DNA from: Cohnella zeiphila | GTDB lineage: Bacteria > Bacillota > Bacilli > Paenibacillales > Paenibacillaceae | Length of the DNA stretch: 64,000 nucleotides | Direction of reading: 5' to 3' | Assembly: GCF_014212055.1 (NCBI RefSeq) | Contig: NZ_JACJVO010000010.1 | Location: 82,599-146,598 of the forward strand | Shown here: piece after piece, positions 1-8,800 of the stretch | How the letters are laid out: every line of letters starts with the position of its first letter | How positions within the stretch are numbered: position 1 is the stretch's first letter | Position numbers and translations under genes: made by a program | The notes under the pieces: model-generated | Seen by the model: the letters and a program-made list of their open reading frames with translations, nothing else | The model's database searches: none | Told to the model about the DNA's origin: nothing

Positions 1-138
1 GCCCGAGTTATTGCGTTCCGACGCTAGTTCCACCCATCGAGCCGCAGCCTCGCCCGAATTGAGTTTCGACTACTTCCATCCGCCGAGCCTCATTCCCGCC
101 CATATCCAGCTATCCCCCGCACCCCGGCCGGAGGTAAA
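1..138. other. left-edge stretch without a recognisable gene
   Basis: No open frame here has a ribosome binding site or recognisable protein. The stretch lies downstream of the purine permease terminator and probably belongs to the next intergenic region. Nothing else seen. Confidence 0.4.
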
Positions 139-184
139 AAATCCCGCACAGCCTCTCTCAAGAGAAGCCACACGGGATTGGGTA
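139..184 (-). terminator. terminator of the purine permease
   Basis: On the minus strand, about 40 bases past the permease stop, AATCCCG and CGGGATT form the base of an imperfect hairpin followed by a run of six T. This is a Rho-independent terminator pattern. Confidence 0.6.
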
Positions 185-223
185 AACGAAATATACAGGT
201 TTACAAAGTACCTGTCAGCGATA

Positions 224-1618
224 TCAGCCCTGCGAGCCGATGAAGATGTAGCGCGCGATGACGAGCACGAACAGGATCCACATGAGCCAGTGCACGCTGT
301 ATTTCTTATTGCCGGCCATTCTCCCGACCGTAGCGAGAACGACATAGGAGACGATGCCGAACGAGACGCCGTTGGCGATGTTGTACGTGAACGGCATCAG
401 CCCGATCGTCAGGAAGGCGGGAATGCCGATGATCAGGTCGGAGAAGTCGATCTCCTTGACCGATTGCATCATGAGCACGCCGACAATGATCAGAGCGGCG
501 CTCGTAGCCGGAGACGGCACGAGCAGCGCGATCGGCGCCAGGAACAGCGACAGCAGGAACAGTACGCCGGTCGTCGAAGACGTCAAGCCCGTGCGTCCGC
601 CTTCCGCGATGCCGGCCGTGCTCTCGACATAGGCCGTGATCGTGCTGGTGCCGAGAACGGCGCCGCCGCTGACCGCGATCGAGTCGACGAGCATCGCTTT
701 GCCGATCCGCTTGTTGCCTTTCTCTTTATCCTGAAGCAGTCCCGCGCGGTTGGCGGTACCGACCAGCGTGCCGAACGTGTCGAACAGCTCGACGAACGTG
801 AACGTCGCGATGGCCGACAACAGGCCGGTCGACAGCAAATCTTTGAAATCGAAATCCCAGAAATTCAGCTTCGAGAAGTCCGGGACCCAGTCTTGGCCTT
901 TCAGCGAGCCGAAGTCGACGACGTCGACTCCCGGAATGGCGCCGATCAGCGTCGTCACCAGGATGCCGATCAGAATCGCGCCGCGTACCCGCAGCACCAT
1001 CAGCACGCTGATCAGCAGCAGGCCGACCACCGTCAGCCAGACGGACGGCTGGGTCAGGTCGCCCATATGCAGCACCGTCTCGCTGCCGCCCAGGTCGGTG
1101 TAAGAGCCCTTGGCGAAATCGCGGCCGAACGCGTCGAGCGAAATCGTCAGCAGGCCGCTGTTTTTGAGCCCGATAATCGTAATGAACAAGCCGATCCCGA
1201 CCGTAATGGCGTGCTTCAAGCCGTCGGGAACCGCCACCACGAGCAATTGGCGGACCTTTGTAACCGTCAGAATGACGAAAATAATCCCCGAGATAAATAC
1301 GGCTGCCAGACCCATCGAAGGGGAAATCGGATGATCGGTCGCCTTGGATGCGAGCACCGTCGTCGCAAAATAGGCGTTCAGCCCCATCCCGGGTGCCAGC
1401 GCCACGGGGAAATTGACGAACAGCCCCATCGCCAGCGTGAAAATACCCGCGGCCAGCGCCGTCGCCAGAAAGATGCCGTAGGTGTCGAGCCCCGAACCTC
1501 CCAGCACGGCCGGGTTGACCGCCAAGATGTACGCCATGGTCATAAACGTCGTGATCCCCGCCATGATCTCCGTGCGTACATTCGTTCCCAGTTGCTTCAG
1601 CTTAAAAAACTTGTCCAT
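224..1618 (-). CDS. pbuG: NCS2-family guanine/hypoxanthine permease (PbuG-like)
   Basis: Proton-driven purine base importer in the cytoplasmic membrane, for salvage of guanine and hypoxanthine. The 464-residue protein begins MDKFFKLKQLGTNVRTEI and continues with the AzgA-type block (GITTFMTMAYILAVNP, APGMGLNAYFA) and about a dozen hydrophobic segments, the usual family length. The start at 1618 is chosen because AAGGAGGG lies 10 bases upstream; the open frame extends further 5-prime, but that part runs through the riboswitch terminator. A guanine riboswitch and a sigma-A type promoter sit directly upstream, so expression should fall when guanine is plentiful. Family assignment is firm; the exact substrate (PbuG or PbuO type) is inferred from the riboswitch. 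Confidence 0.9.
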   Translation of the reverse strand: MDKFFKLKQLGTNVRTEIMAGITTFMTMAYILAVNPAVLGGSGLDTYGIFLATALAAGIFTLAMGLFVNFPVALAPGMGLNAYFATTVLASKATDHPISPSMGLAAVFISGIIFVILTVTKVRQLLVVAVPDGLKHAITVGIGLFITIIGLKNSGLLTISLDAFGRDFAKGSYTDLGGSETVLHMGDLTQPSVWLTVVGLLLISVLMVLRVRGAILIGILVTTLIGAIPGVDVVDFGSLKGQDWVPDFSKLNFWDFDFKDLLSTGLLSAIATFTFVELFDTFGTLVGTANRAGLLQDKEKGNKRIGKAMLVDSIAVSGGAVLGTSTITAYVESTAGIAEGGRTGLTSSTTGVLFLLSLFLAPIALLVPSPATSAALIIVGVLMMQSVKEIDFSDLIIGIPAFLTIGLMPFTYNIANGVSFGIVSYVVLATVGRMAGNKKYSVHWLMWILFVLVIARYIFIGSQG

Positions 1619-1681
1619 CGCTTGAGCAAGCCCTCCTTGATCCGAAACGGATAAGATATGGAACACCGAAATCGAACATAC

Positions 1682-1714
1682 AAAAAACCTAGAAGAATTC
1701 TCCTCTAGGTTCCG
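1682..1714 (-). terminator. expression-platform terminator of the guanine riboswitch
   Basis: On the minus strand AACCTAGAGGAGAA pairs with TTCTTCTAGGTT and is followed by a T run, between the aptamer and the permease start. This position fits premature termination when the aptamer is occupied. Confidence 0.8.
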
Positions 1715-1771
1715 CACAACGGCGAAAAAGCATACCGGCCCCTTCTGCGTTCCCCGGTATTCCTTCTCGCC

Positions 1772-1841
1772 TTTCCGTAGCCGGATCATTTGCGGTGACC
1801 CCGTAGAGACTCCCGGGCCGATTCCCGGGATTATACGAAAA
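1772..1841 (-). ncRNA. purine (guanine-type) riboswitch aptamer
   Basis: Read on the minus strand: P1 strand TTTTCGTA, TAAT, P2 CCCGGG/CCCGGG, the conserved J2/3 GTCTCTAC, P3 with the loop ACCGCAAAT, then GGCTACGGAAA closing P1. The base equivalent to xpt C74 (in GGCTACG) is C, which by established rules means guanine/hypoxanthine rather than adenine. A terminator and an NCS2 purine permease follow. J2/3 and the P1 pairing of eight bases are clear; loop L2 (AATCGG) differs somewhat from the consensus. Confidence 0.92.
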
Positions 1842-1866
1842 TACGATTCAGTTGTTGTCCTTCCTC

Positions 1867-1895
1867 ATTCTAGGTACAAAGCACCTTTCCGTCAA
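1867..1895 (-). promoter_or_regulatory. sigma-A type promoter of the riboswitch-permease transcript
   Basis: Minus strand TTGACG at 1895-1890 and TAGAAT at 1872-1867 with a 17-base spacer. Transcription would begin about 25 bases upstream of the aptamer. Confidence 0.75.
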
Positions 1896-2023
1896 CGGGT
1901 AAAACGAACTTTTTACGTTTCTCCGCAAATTTCGTTCGTTTTGGCACCGTTTACAATTCCAAAATGAACGACTATTGGACTTCGCAGGCCAGATTCCGAC
2001 TTTTCTGAACAGTCTCTATTGAG

Positions 2024-2070
2024 AAAAAAAGAGCGCCGCCGCCGCCGCGGTGACGCCCTCTCTCCTATAA
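2024..2070 (-). terminator. probable terminator of the aldo/keto reductase
   Basis: GC-rich inverted sequence with AGAG/CTCT at its base followed by seven T on the minus strand, just past the stop at 2089. The stem is imperfect because of a GCC triplet run. Confidence 0.5.
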
Positions 2071-2088
2071 CGCTCCAAAACGCCGCGC

Positions 2089-3078
2089 TTATCCCACGAT
2101 CGCGTCGATCCGAGCCAGCTCCTCGTCCGAGAATGCGAGGTTGCGCACGGCTCCCGCCGCATCTTCGATCTGGCTCACCTTGCTGGCGCCGATCAGGGCG
2201 GACGTTACGCGGCCCCCGCGAAGCACCCAGGCCAATGCCATCTGCGACAGCTTCTGCCCGCGTTCGGAGGCCAGGTCGTTCAACTTGCGCACCTTGGCGA
2301 TTTTCGCGTCGTTGATATCTTCCGGCTTCAGGAACACGCTCGGACCCGCCGCACGGGAATCCGGCGAAATGCCGTTCAGGTACCGGTCGGTCAGTACGCC
2401 CCCGGCGAGCGGCGAGAACGCGATCGAGCCGATCCCTTCCTCGTCCAGCACGTCCAGCAGGCCATCCTCCACCCAACGGTTCATCATCGAATAGCTCGGC
2501 TGATGGATGACGCACGGCGTACCGAGCTCCTTCAGAATGCGGGACGCCCGCTGCGCCTCTTCCGGCTTGTAGTTGGAAATGCCGACATAGAGCGCTTTGC
2601 CTTGACGGACGACCAGATCGAGCGCGGCCATCGTCTCTTCCAGCGGCGTGTTCGGGTCCGGACGATGGTGGTAGAAAATGTCCACATAGTCGAGCCCCAT
2701 CCGCTTCAAGCTCTGATCGAGACTGGAGACGAGATACTTCTTGGAGCCCCATTCTCCGTAAGGGCCGGGCCACATGTAATAGCCGGCTTTGGTGGAGATG
2801 ATCATCTCGTCGCGGTAAGAAGAGAAGTCCTGCTTCAAAATGCGGCCGAAAGTAAGCTCTGCCGAACCCGGAGGCGGACCGTAATTGTTCGCCAGATCGA
2901 AGTGCGTAATGCCGAGATCGAACGCCCGGCGGATCATCGCCCTGCCGTTCTCGAAGACGTCGATACCGCCGAAGTTGTGCCATAGGCCCAGCGATATCGC
3001 CGGCAGCTTCAAGCCGCTTTTGCCCGAGCGGTTATATGTCATCGTGTCGTATCTGGAATCGCTTGCCGTGTAACTCAC
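2089..3078 (-). CDS. aldo/keto reductase, YghZ (L-glyceraldehyde 3-phosphate reductase)-like
   Basis: NADPH-dependent cytoplasmic aldo/keto reductase with a TIM barrel fold. The N-terminus (GKSGLKLPAISLGLWHNFGG) closely follows the E. coli YghZ/Gpr pattern. The catalytic tetrad is visible: Asp and Tyr in FDLANNYG, Lys in IISTKAGY, His in FYHHRPD. A GTG start at 3078 is preferred because AGGAG lies 9 bases upstream and the N-terminus then aligns with YghZ; an upstream ATG at 3111 lacks a good site. It lies 78 bases downstream of the AraC regulator on the same strand, so the regulator probably controls it. The substrate is not known; glyceraldehyde phosphate or methylglyoxal detoxification is suggested by family only. 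Confidence 0.85.
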   Translation of the reverse strand: MSYTASDSRYDTMTYNRSGKSGLKLPAISLGLWHNFGGIDVFENGRAMIRRAFDLGITHFDLANNYGPPPGSAELTFGRILKQDFSSYRDEMIISTKAGYYMWPGPYGEWGSKKYLVSSLDQSLKRMGLDYVDIFYHHRPDPNTPLEETMAALDLVVRQGKALYVGISNYKPEEAQRASRILKELGTPCVIHQPSYSMMNRWVEDGLLDVLDEEGIGSIAFSPLAGGVLTDRYLNGISPDSRAAGPSVFLKPEDINDAKIAKVRKLNDLASERGQKLSQMALAWVLRGGRVTSALIGASKVSQIEDAAGAVRNLAFSDEELARIDAIVG

Positions 3079-3156
3079 ATGGATCATCTCCTCACGTATG
3101 GATAAGTCCATCTTAACGAAGACAAGCCGGAAGGTCGATGTCAGAGCAACTTCTTT

Positions 3157-4014
3157 TTATGGAATAAAGTCAGATCTCTCCTGCTCTTCGCTCCGGTATT
3201 CCGTCGGAGAGACTCCCGTGACTTTGCGGAACATTTTGGAAAAAAGCAACGCATCCTCATACCCGACCGACCGGGCGACTTCCCCGACCTGCAGACCGCT
3301 CTCCTTCAGCAGCTTGCACGATTGTCGGATGCGGTACTCCAGCAGATAACGCTGGGGAGGCGATCCGGTCGCCGCTTTGAAAATCGCGGACAAATACTTG
3401 CGGTCCAGCCCCAGCTCGGAGGCGATTCCCGACACCGAGATCGGCTCGCCGTAATGAGCGTGAACGAACTCCATCGCGCGATGAACATGAGCCGGATGCT
3501 TCCTCGGAGAGAGCGTGCCCGGCGCGCTCGCCGGAGCCGCTTCGATCAGGGCGGCCATGAACCGGTACAGCAGGGAGGCGATCCGCATGTCGCGGCTTTC
3601 CTCCCGGGCGTCCGCTTCGGTCAGCCGCTCGTACAAAGTCGGCATGACCGACACGTCCATCGCAAAGACGGGATTCTCGGGCGTGAGGCGGGTCCGTGCG
3701 AGCCAGTCCGCCATCCGGTCGCCGCGGAAGCCGACCCACGAGTACGTCCACGGATCCGTCTCGTCCGCCTCGTATTGGATGACGACCTGCGGGTAGATCA
3801 GAAACGCATCGCCAGCCGCCAGCCCGTATTCATGGCCTCCGACCCGCACCTTGCCTCGTCCCCGATGAACGAAGTGGACTTTGTAAACGTCGCGGACCCC
3901 GGGGCCGAAAGAGTGGCGCGGGGCGCAGTCTTCTTTTCCCCAATGGCTCAGCGTCAGTTCGGACGGACGATCATCCGCGCCGGTGCCGTCGCGATTGGAA
4001 TGGAACGCCTTCAT
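3157..4014 (-). CDS. AraC-family transcriptional regulator
   Basis: DNA-binding regulator of about 285 residues. The N-terminal half has an AraC-type cupin sensor pattern (KVHFVHRGRGKVRVGG, then DAFLIYPQVVIQYEAD). The C-terminal 100 residues carry two helix-turn-helix motifs (ISVSGIASELGLDRKYLSAIF and GEVARSVGYEDALLFSKMFR) ending KVTGVSPTEYR, the classic AraC signature. ATG codons occur at 4020 and 4014; the second has the better distance (6 bases) from GGGGAGG. It probably acts on a sugar or sugar-derived ligand and controls the aldo/keto reductase downstream. Ligand and operator are unknown. Confidence 0.85.
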   Translation of the reverse strand: MKAFHSNRDGTGADDRPSELTLSHWGKEDCAPRHSFGPGVRDVYKVHFVHRGRGKVRVGGHEYGLAAGDAFLIYPQVVIQYEADETDPWTYSWVGFRGDRMADWLARTRLTPENPVFAMDVSVMPTLYERLTEADAREESRDMRIASLLYRFMAALIEAAPASAPGTLSPRKHPAHVHRAMEFVHAHYGEPISVSGIASELGLDRKYLSAIFKAATGSPPQRYLLEYRIRQSCKLLKESGLQVGEVARSVGYEDALLFSKMFRKVTGVSPTEYRSEEQERSDFIP

Positions 4015-4035
4015 CCCCATCCTCCCCTAATCGGC

Positions 4036-4076
4036 AAAACCGCCAGACGGGCGGGCAATCGGCCGGTCTGACGGTT
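4036..4076 (-). terminator. terminator of guaA
   Basis: AACCGTCAGAC pairs with GTCTGGCGGTT (11 bp, one G-T pair) and is followed by TTTT on the minus strand, right after the guaA stop and before the AraC gene. Confidence 0.75.
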
Positions 4077-4093
4077 CTCGTTTTCTGATAAGC

Positions 4094-5635
4094 TTATTCC
4101 CATTCGATCGTCGCCGGCGGCTTCGACGTAATGTCGTAGACGATCCGGTTGACGTTGTCCACTTCGTTGACGATGCGGACGGAGATTTTCTCGAGCACGT
4201 CCCAAGGGATGCGCGCCCAGTCTGCCGTCATGCCGTCGATCGACGTTACGGCGCGGATGCCGACGGTGTACGAATACGTGCGGCCGTCACCCATGACGCC
4301 TACGCTTTTCATGTTCGGCAGCGCGGTGAAGTATTGCCAGATCTCGCGGTCTAGCCCCGCCTTCGCGATCTCGTCGCGCAGAATGGCGTCGGACTCCCGC
4401 ACGATCGTCAGCTTCTCATCCGTCACTTCGCCGAGCACGCGGATCGCGAGCCCCGGTCCCGGGAACGGCTGGCGCCAGACGATCGCCTCCGGCAAGCCGC
4501 ACTCTTCGCCGACCTTGCGGACTTCGTCCTTGAACAGCGCCTTCAGCGGCTCCACAAGCTTGAACTTTATATCCTTCGGCAGCCCGCCGACATTGTGGTG
4601 CGACTTGATCGTCTGCGCCGTGGCCGTGCCGCTCTCGACGATGTCGGTGTAGAGAGTGCCTTGAGCCAGAAAAGCGAAATCGTCGAACTTCGCCGATTCC
4701 TCTTCGAACACGCGGATGAATTCGGTGCCGATGATTTTACGCTTCTGCTCCGGATCTTCCACGCCGCGCAGCTTGCCCAGGAACCGCTCGCTGGCGTCGA
4801 TCTTGACAACGTTCATGTCGAACTTGCCGACGAACGTGTCCATGACGCTCTCCGCTTCGCCTTTGCGCAGGAGACCGTGGTCGATAAACATGCAGGTCAG
4901 CTGATCGCCGATCGCCTTATGGATAAGCGCCGCGACGACGGAGGAATCGACCCCGCCGGACAGCGCGCACAGCACCTTCTGATCGCCGACTTCGCGGCGA
5001 ATGTCGGCGATGGTGTCTTCGATGAACGACGACATGCTCCAATCGCCCCGGCAGTCGCAAACACGGTACAGGAAGTTGCGGATCATCTCGTTGCCGTGCA
5101 CCGAATGACGCACTTCCGGATGGAACTGCACCGCATACAGGCGGCGGGACGCGTCGCTCATGGCGGCCACCGGCGCATGCTCCGTGCTGGCGTCCACCTT
5201 GAAGCCCGCCGGAAGCTCGGTCACGTGGTCGCCGTGGCTCATCCACACCGTCTGGCGCCGGTCCAGACCATGAACCAACTCGGCTCCATCCGCGAAGTCG
5301 ATGTCGGACTTGCCGTATTCGCGCTTATGCGCCGGCTCGACTTTGCCGCCCTGCTGGTGGGTGATCAGCTGCATCCCGTAGCAGATGCCGAGAATCGGCA
5401 CGCCGAGGTCGTACACGCCCGGATCGACCGAAGGCGCTCCATCGGCGTAGACGCTGGCCGGGCCGCCGGAGAAAACGATGCCCTTGGGCCGCAGGGCGCG
5501 AAGCTTGTCCGCCGGCGTATTGTGCGGCAGCAGCTCGCTGTACACGCCGAGATCGCGGATGCGCCGCGCGATGAGCTGGTTGTACTGGCCGCCGAAGTCG
5601 AGCACGACGATCATTTCATGCGATGGATTATTCAC
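4094..5635 (-). CDS. guaA: GMP synthase (glutamine-hydrolysing)
   Basis: Converts XMP to GMP with ATP and glutamine, the last step of guanine nucleotide synthesis. Residues 8-200 are the class I glutamine amidotransferase, with Cys85 in GICYGMQ and the His-Glu pair in QFHPEVRHS. The ATP pyrophosphatase loop is [10 protein letters not shown], and the C-terminal dimerisation domain ends with the conserved [11 protein letters not shown]. Length is about 513 residues, normal for Bacillales. A GTG start at 5635 is chosen because the predicted promoter at 5733-5762 would start transcription below 5734, ruling out the longer frame; AGGAGG lies 13 bases upstream, which is rather far. No purine riboswitch was found ahead of this gene. 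Confidence 0.95.
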   Translation of the reverse strand: MNNPSHEMIVVLDFGGQYNQLIARRIRDLGVYSELLPHNTPADKLRALRPKGIVFSGGPASVYADGAPSVDPGVYDLGVPILGICYGMQLITHQQGGKVEPAHKREYGKSDIDFADGAELVHGLDRRQTVWMSHGDHVTELPAGFKVDASTEHAPVAAMSDASRRLYAVQFHPEVRHSVHGNEMIRNFLYRVCDCRGDWSMSSFIEDTIADIRREVGDQKVLCALSGGVDSSVVAALIHKAIGDQLTCMFIDHGLLRKGEAESVMDTFVGKFDMNVVKIDASERFLGKLRGVEDPEQKRKIIGTEFIRVFEEESAKFDDFAFLAQGTLYTDIVESGTATAQTIKSHHNVGGLPKDIKFKLVEPLKALFKDEVRKVGEECGLPEAIVWRQPFPGPGLAIRVLGEVTDEKLTIVRESDAILRDEIAKAGLDREIWQYFTALPNMKSVGVMGDGRTYSYTVGIRAVTSIDGMTADWARIPWDVLEKISVRIVNEVDNVNRIVYDITSKPPATIEWE

Positions 5636-5732
5636 GGTCGAACCTAAGCCTCCTGAATGCAAAAAACGCGCCCGGCTCTCCGGCATTGCCGGCGGAAGCG
5701 GAGCGTTCCCGCGGTTCAAATCAATTGAAGTC

Positions 5733-5762
5733 ATTATAGCCTTGCGGCTTCGACAGCGTCAA
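5733..5762 (-). promoter_or_regulatory. sigma-A type promoter of guaA
   Basis: Minus strand TTGACG at 5762-5757 and TATAAT at 5738-5733, spacer 18 bases. It gives a leader of about 90 bases before the GTG start. Confidence 0.75.
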
Positions 5763-5804
5763 GGACAAGCGAGCGGCGGGCGAAGCGGCGAGAGCGCCTA
5801 AACA

Positions 5805-5832
5805 GAGAGGGCGCCGAATCCGGTGCCCTCTC
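5805..5832 (-). terminator. hairpin after the giant secreted protein gene
   Basis: GAGAGGGCACCG pairs with CGGCGCCCTCTC (12 bp with one wobble pair) about 35 bases past the stop at 5866. The T tail is weak (TGTTTA), so it may terminate inefficiently or protect the transcript end. Confidence 0.5.
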
Positions 5833-5865
5833 AAGATCACTGCTTCCGTTCGTCATGCTTAGCCG

Positions 5866-8800
5866 TTACTCTTCCTCAGCGGCCGGGATTTCGGAATGCC
5901 GCTCGAACTTGACCGCATCCGCTCTTGTGTAGATTAGTTCCGCGGCGGGCGTCTGCGGTTCGACCGTGGTCGGAGTGACCCTCGTCATACGGACGTATTC
6001 GGTCCCGTCCCCCGCGAAATCGTAGGCGCCAAGGTTCAGCCACTCCGACGAACCGGAGGACTGATCAATGTACAGGATTTCCGTTCCGGTCTTATGCTTC
6101 ACCTCTACCTTGACGTTTGTGTCCTGCCCGGGAGAGTGAACGATGTTGTACAGGGACACGGTATAGTTCCCTTCCGGAAGCATGGCCGTCCAAGTCGCCG
6201 AAGACCCTTGAGTCGTCGTATAACGCGATTTGACGCCCGTTTGGTAACCCGACAGGTTGCTCTGGGTCCAAGAACCGGCCGATACGAACAGCCCGTCCGC
6301 GTTCGCGCTGTCGACCGTAACGGTCAGATCCCGGATCGGGATGGACAGGCGGGGCGTCTCCAGCGTCGTTCCGTTCACGGTCACATCGGCCCATACCTCG
6401 ATATGGTCGGTTGTCCCGTCCAACTGAAGAAGCTGCAGAACGCCGCCGGCGTCGACAGCCGCGAGATCGGGCCGATCCAGATGGTACGCCACGTCCGCCT
6501 GGCTCATATCTCCGGGAAGACCGTTATCCAGCTGGCCTGACACGGCAAGCTGAACGTTCCGTGTCATTTCCAGCGCATCCTTGTCCGCGCTTATGGAGAC
6601 TGATTGCCATTGCGGCTGCGCGTCTTCGGGCACCCACATAACCGCGTCGGCTATGACCCGGGAATTGCCGGATTGATTCGTCAGCTCGACGTATCCGCCG
6701 GTTCCTTCCGCGAAAGGAAAGGCTCCCAGGTAGGCCCATCCGCCGTCCGACGCTTGCTCGTTGACCGCCACCGTTTGCGTACCTCCGTCATAATGGACGT
6801 CGAACGCGGCGCCCGTCGACCAGTTCTCGTTCGCGATCGTCATTTTTGGCAATTTGGCGTAGACGTCGTAGACGACGCTCTCGGGCAAATCCGGGCGCCA
6901 GCGGATCGCGGCCGTCGCAGCGCCCGTCGCGGACTTCGCGTAGACGTAGCCGTCATAATAGTAGCCGTCGCCCGACGTGTCGCGGATCCATATCCCGTCC
7001 GTCTCCGCTTCGGTGTTGTCCGTCACGATCGAGCTTCCCGGCTGCCATGCCGGCTGCTCTGGCGGGACGGCCGTATGATCGGGCAGGTAGAGGCTTCTCG
7101 TTCTCGTCTTTTTCCCTTCCGACTCCACGTAATAGGTGAACGTGTCGGACAGATCGTTCACCCGGATCGACCACTCCGTAGGATAAACCGTATCGGGGAC
7201 TGCCGTGTACGTGTCGCCGCCATCAAGCGAGTAATAAAGCGTCGCTGCTTTCTCGGTCTTGGCCTCGATGTAGGCGTCGTAGGCGGTGTTGTCCGGCTTG
7301 ACGATCAGCATGCCTTTCACGGCGTCGATCGGGCTGTGCGTGTCGAAGAAATAGCTTGCCTCCGACGTCGTCTCCGGCTGCTGCCGGTGAAAAGGCACCT
7401 CGATGTCGAGCCCTTCCACGATAACGGCCGTAATTCCTTTGCCGGATACGGAGACATCGATCGCGCCGTTCGTCATCGTCGCCTGTTCGGGCTCGCCGTT
7501 GCCCCGGATGACCGTCACCGGGTACGTCTGCACCGGGTCGAATCCGACGATCTGCGAATTCAGCTCGATCGACGCTTGCTGCGCGTCCGCCGATTCGTTG
7601 CTGAGCGAGATATAGAACCGGTCGCCGCTCTCGGCCGTAATCCAGTTGAGCTGCGGGTTGCTGGTCGAGATAATGCCCTTGGGCATCCACAGCCAGACGC
7701 CAGTATGGCCGTAGAACGTTCCCGGCTTGCTGCCGTACAGGTGATACTTGAACCACAGGAAATCGGTCTCGAACACGGACGGGAACGAGATGCTTCCGTT
7801 CGATCTCAGCGCCTGCTCGCTGATCAGATAATCCATCGTCTGGCCGAGCTGGCCGGGAACGTGGTGGTAATAAATCGACGTCGCTTCGCTCGGGCCCTCT
7901 AACGGGAAGTCCGGCTCCAGCTGGCTGATCGAGAAGCCTTTGTAGTAATAGCCCGGATAGCTCGAATACCTCCCGATCACCGCGTTGTGGGCGACGTCCG
8001 CGAGCAGCGAATCGCCCGTATCCTGCGCAAGCCGCAGCAGGAAGGGCGCCTCCTGCGCGTTCATCCGGTAGTAAGCGGATGTGCTGCCCGCTTCGAAGGT
8101 CAGGCCGTTCGGCGATACCTTCCAAGCGTCGGTCTGGACGCCGCCGGTCTCGTATTCCGGGAAGTCGTCCCGCGGGTAATCGTACTTTGCGCTTGCCGGC
8201 CAGTGGAACGATTCCGTATACGGCGCGTCCGGCTGCGGGATCGTATAGGTCCCTTCGGGGACGGGACGAGCCACGAACATCGTGACGTACCGCTTCGCTT
8301 CCTTGTAGGCCGCGTTCAGGTATTCGGCGTCCCCGGTCTCCTCGTACAGCTCCAGCAACTCGATCCACAGCTTGCCGTTATTGGCGATAAATTCATTTTC
8401 CGACACATTACCGGTGGCTGGGGTGTCGATCTGGCTCGCGATATAAGCGTCCGCCGCCGTCTCGGCCTGCTGCAAATAGACCGCGTTGCCGGTCATTCGG
8501 TACATCATCAACGGCTGGATGACAGGGCCTCTTTCTTTCAGGTCCGGGTTCCGAAAGCGATACTCTTCCTCTACCATCTCTTGAATGGCCGCGTTCCCGT
8601 TCGTTAACTGTGCCAAGGACGCGACCGAGGACACATCGAACGGCAGCGAGGTCATTTTCCAATTACTTGGCACGCCGTAAACCGGCTTCTTCGTCGGCGA
8701 CCAGCCCTGGGCGTTGCGCGATACGCCGAACTCCAGAGAAGGCAGCGCCCTCGTATCGTACAGATCATCGTCTCCGGTCAAGTAATAGGCGCTCATCAGA

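Noticed and set aside
11..1654. Plus-strand open frame of 547 codons opposite the purine permease
   Set aside because: It is antisense to a clear NCS2 permease and has the Arg/Asp/His/Gln-rich composition of a complementary frame in GC-rich DNA.
5635..5865. Purine riboswitch ahead of guaA
   Set aside because: The leader of about 90 bases lacks the conserved J2/3 and loop sequences found ahead of the permease.
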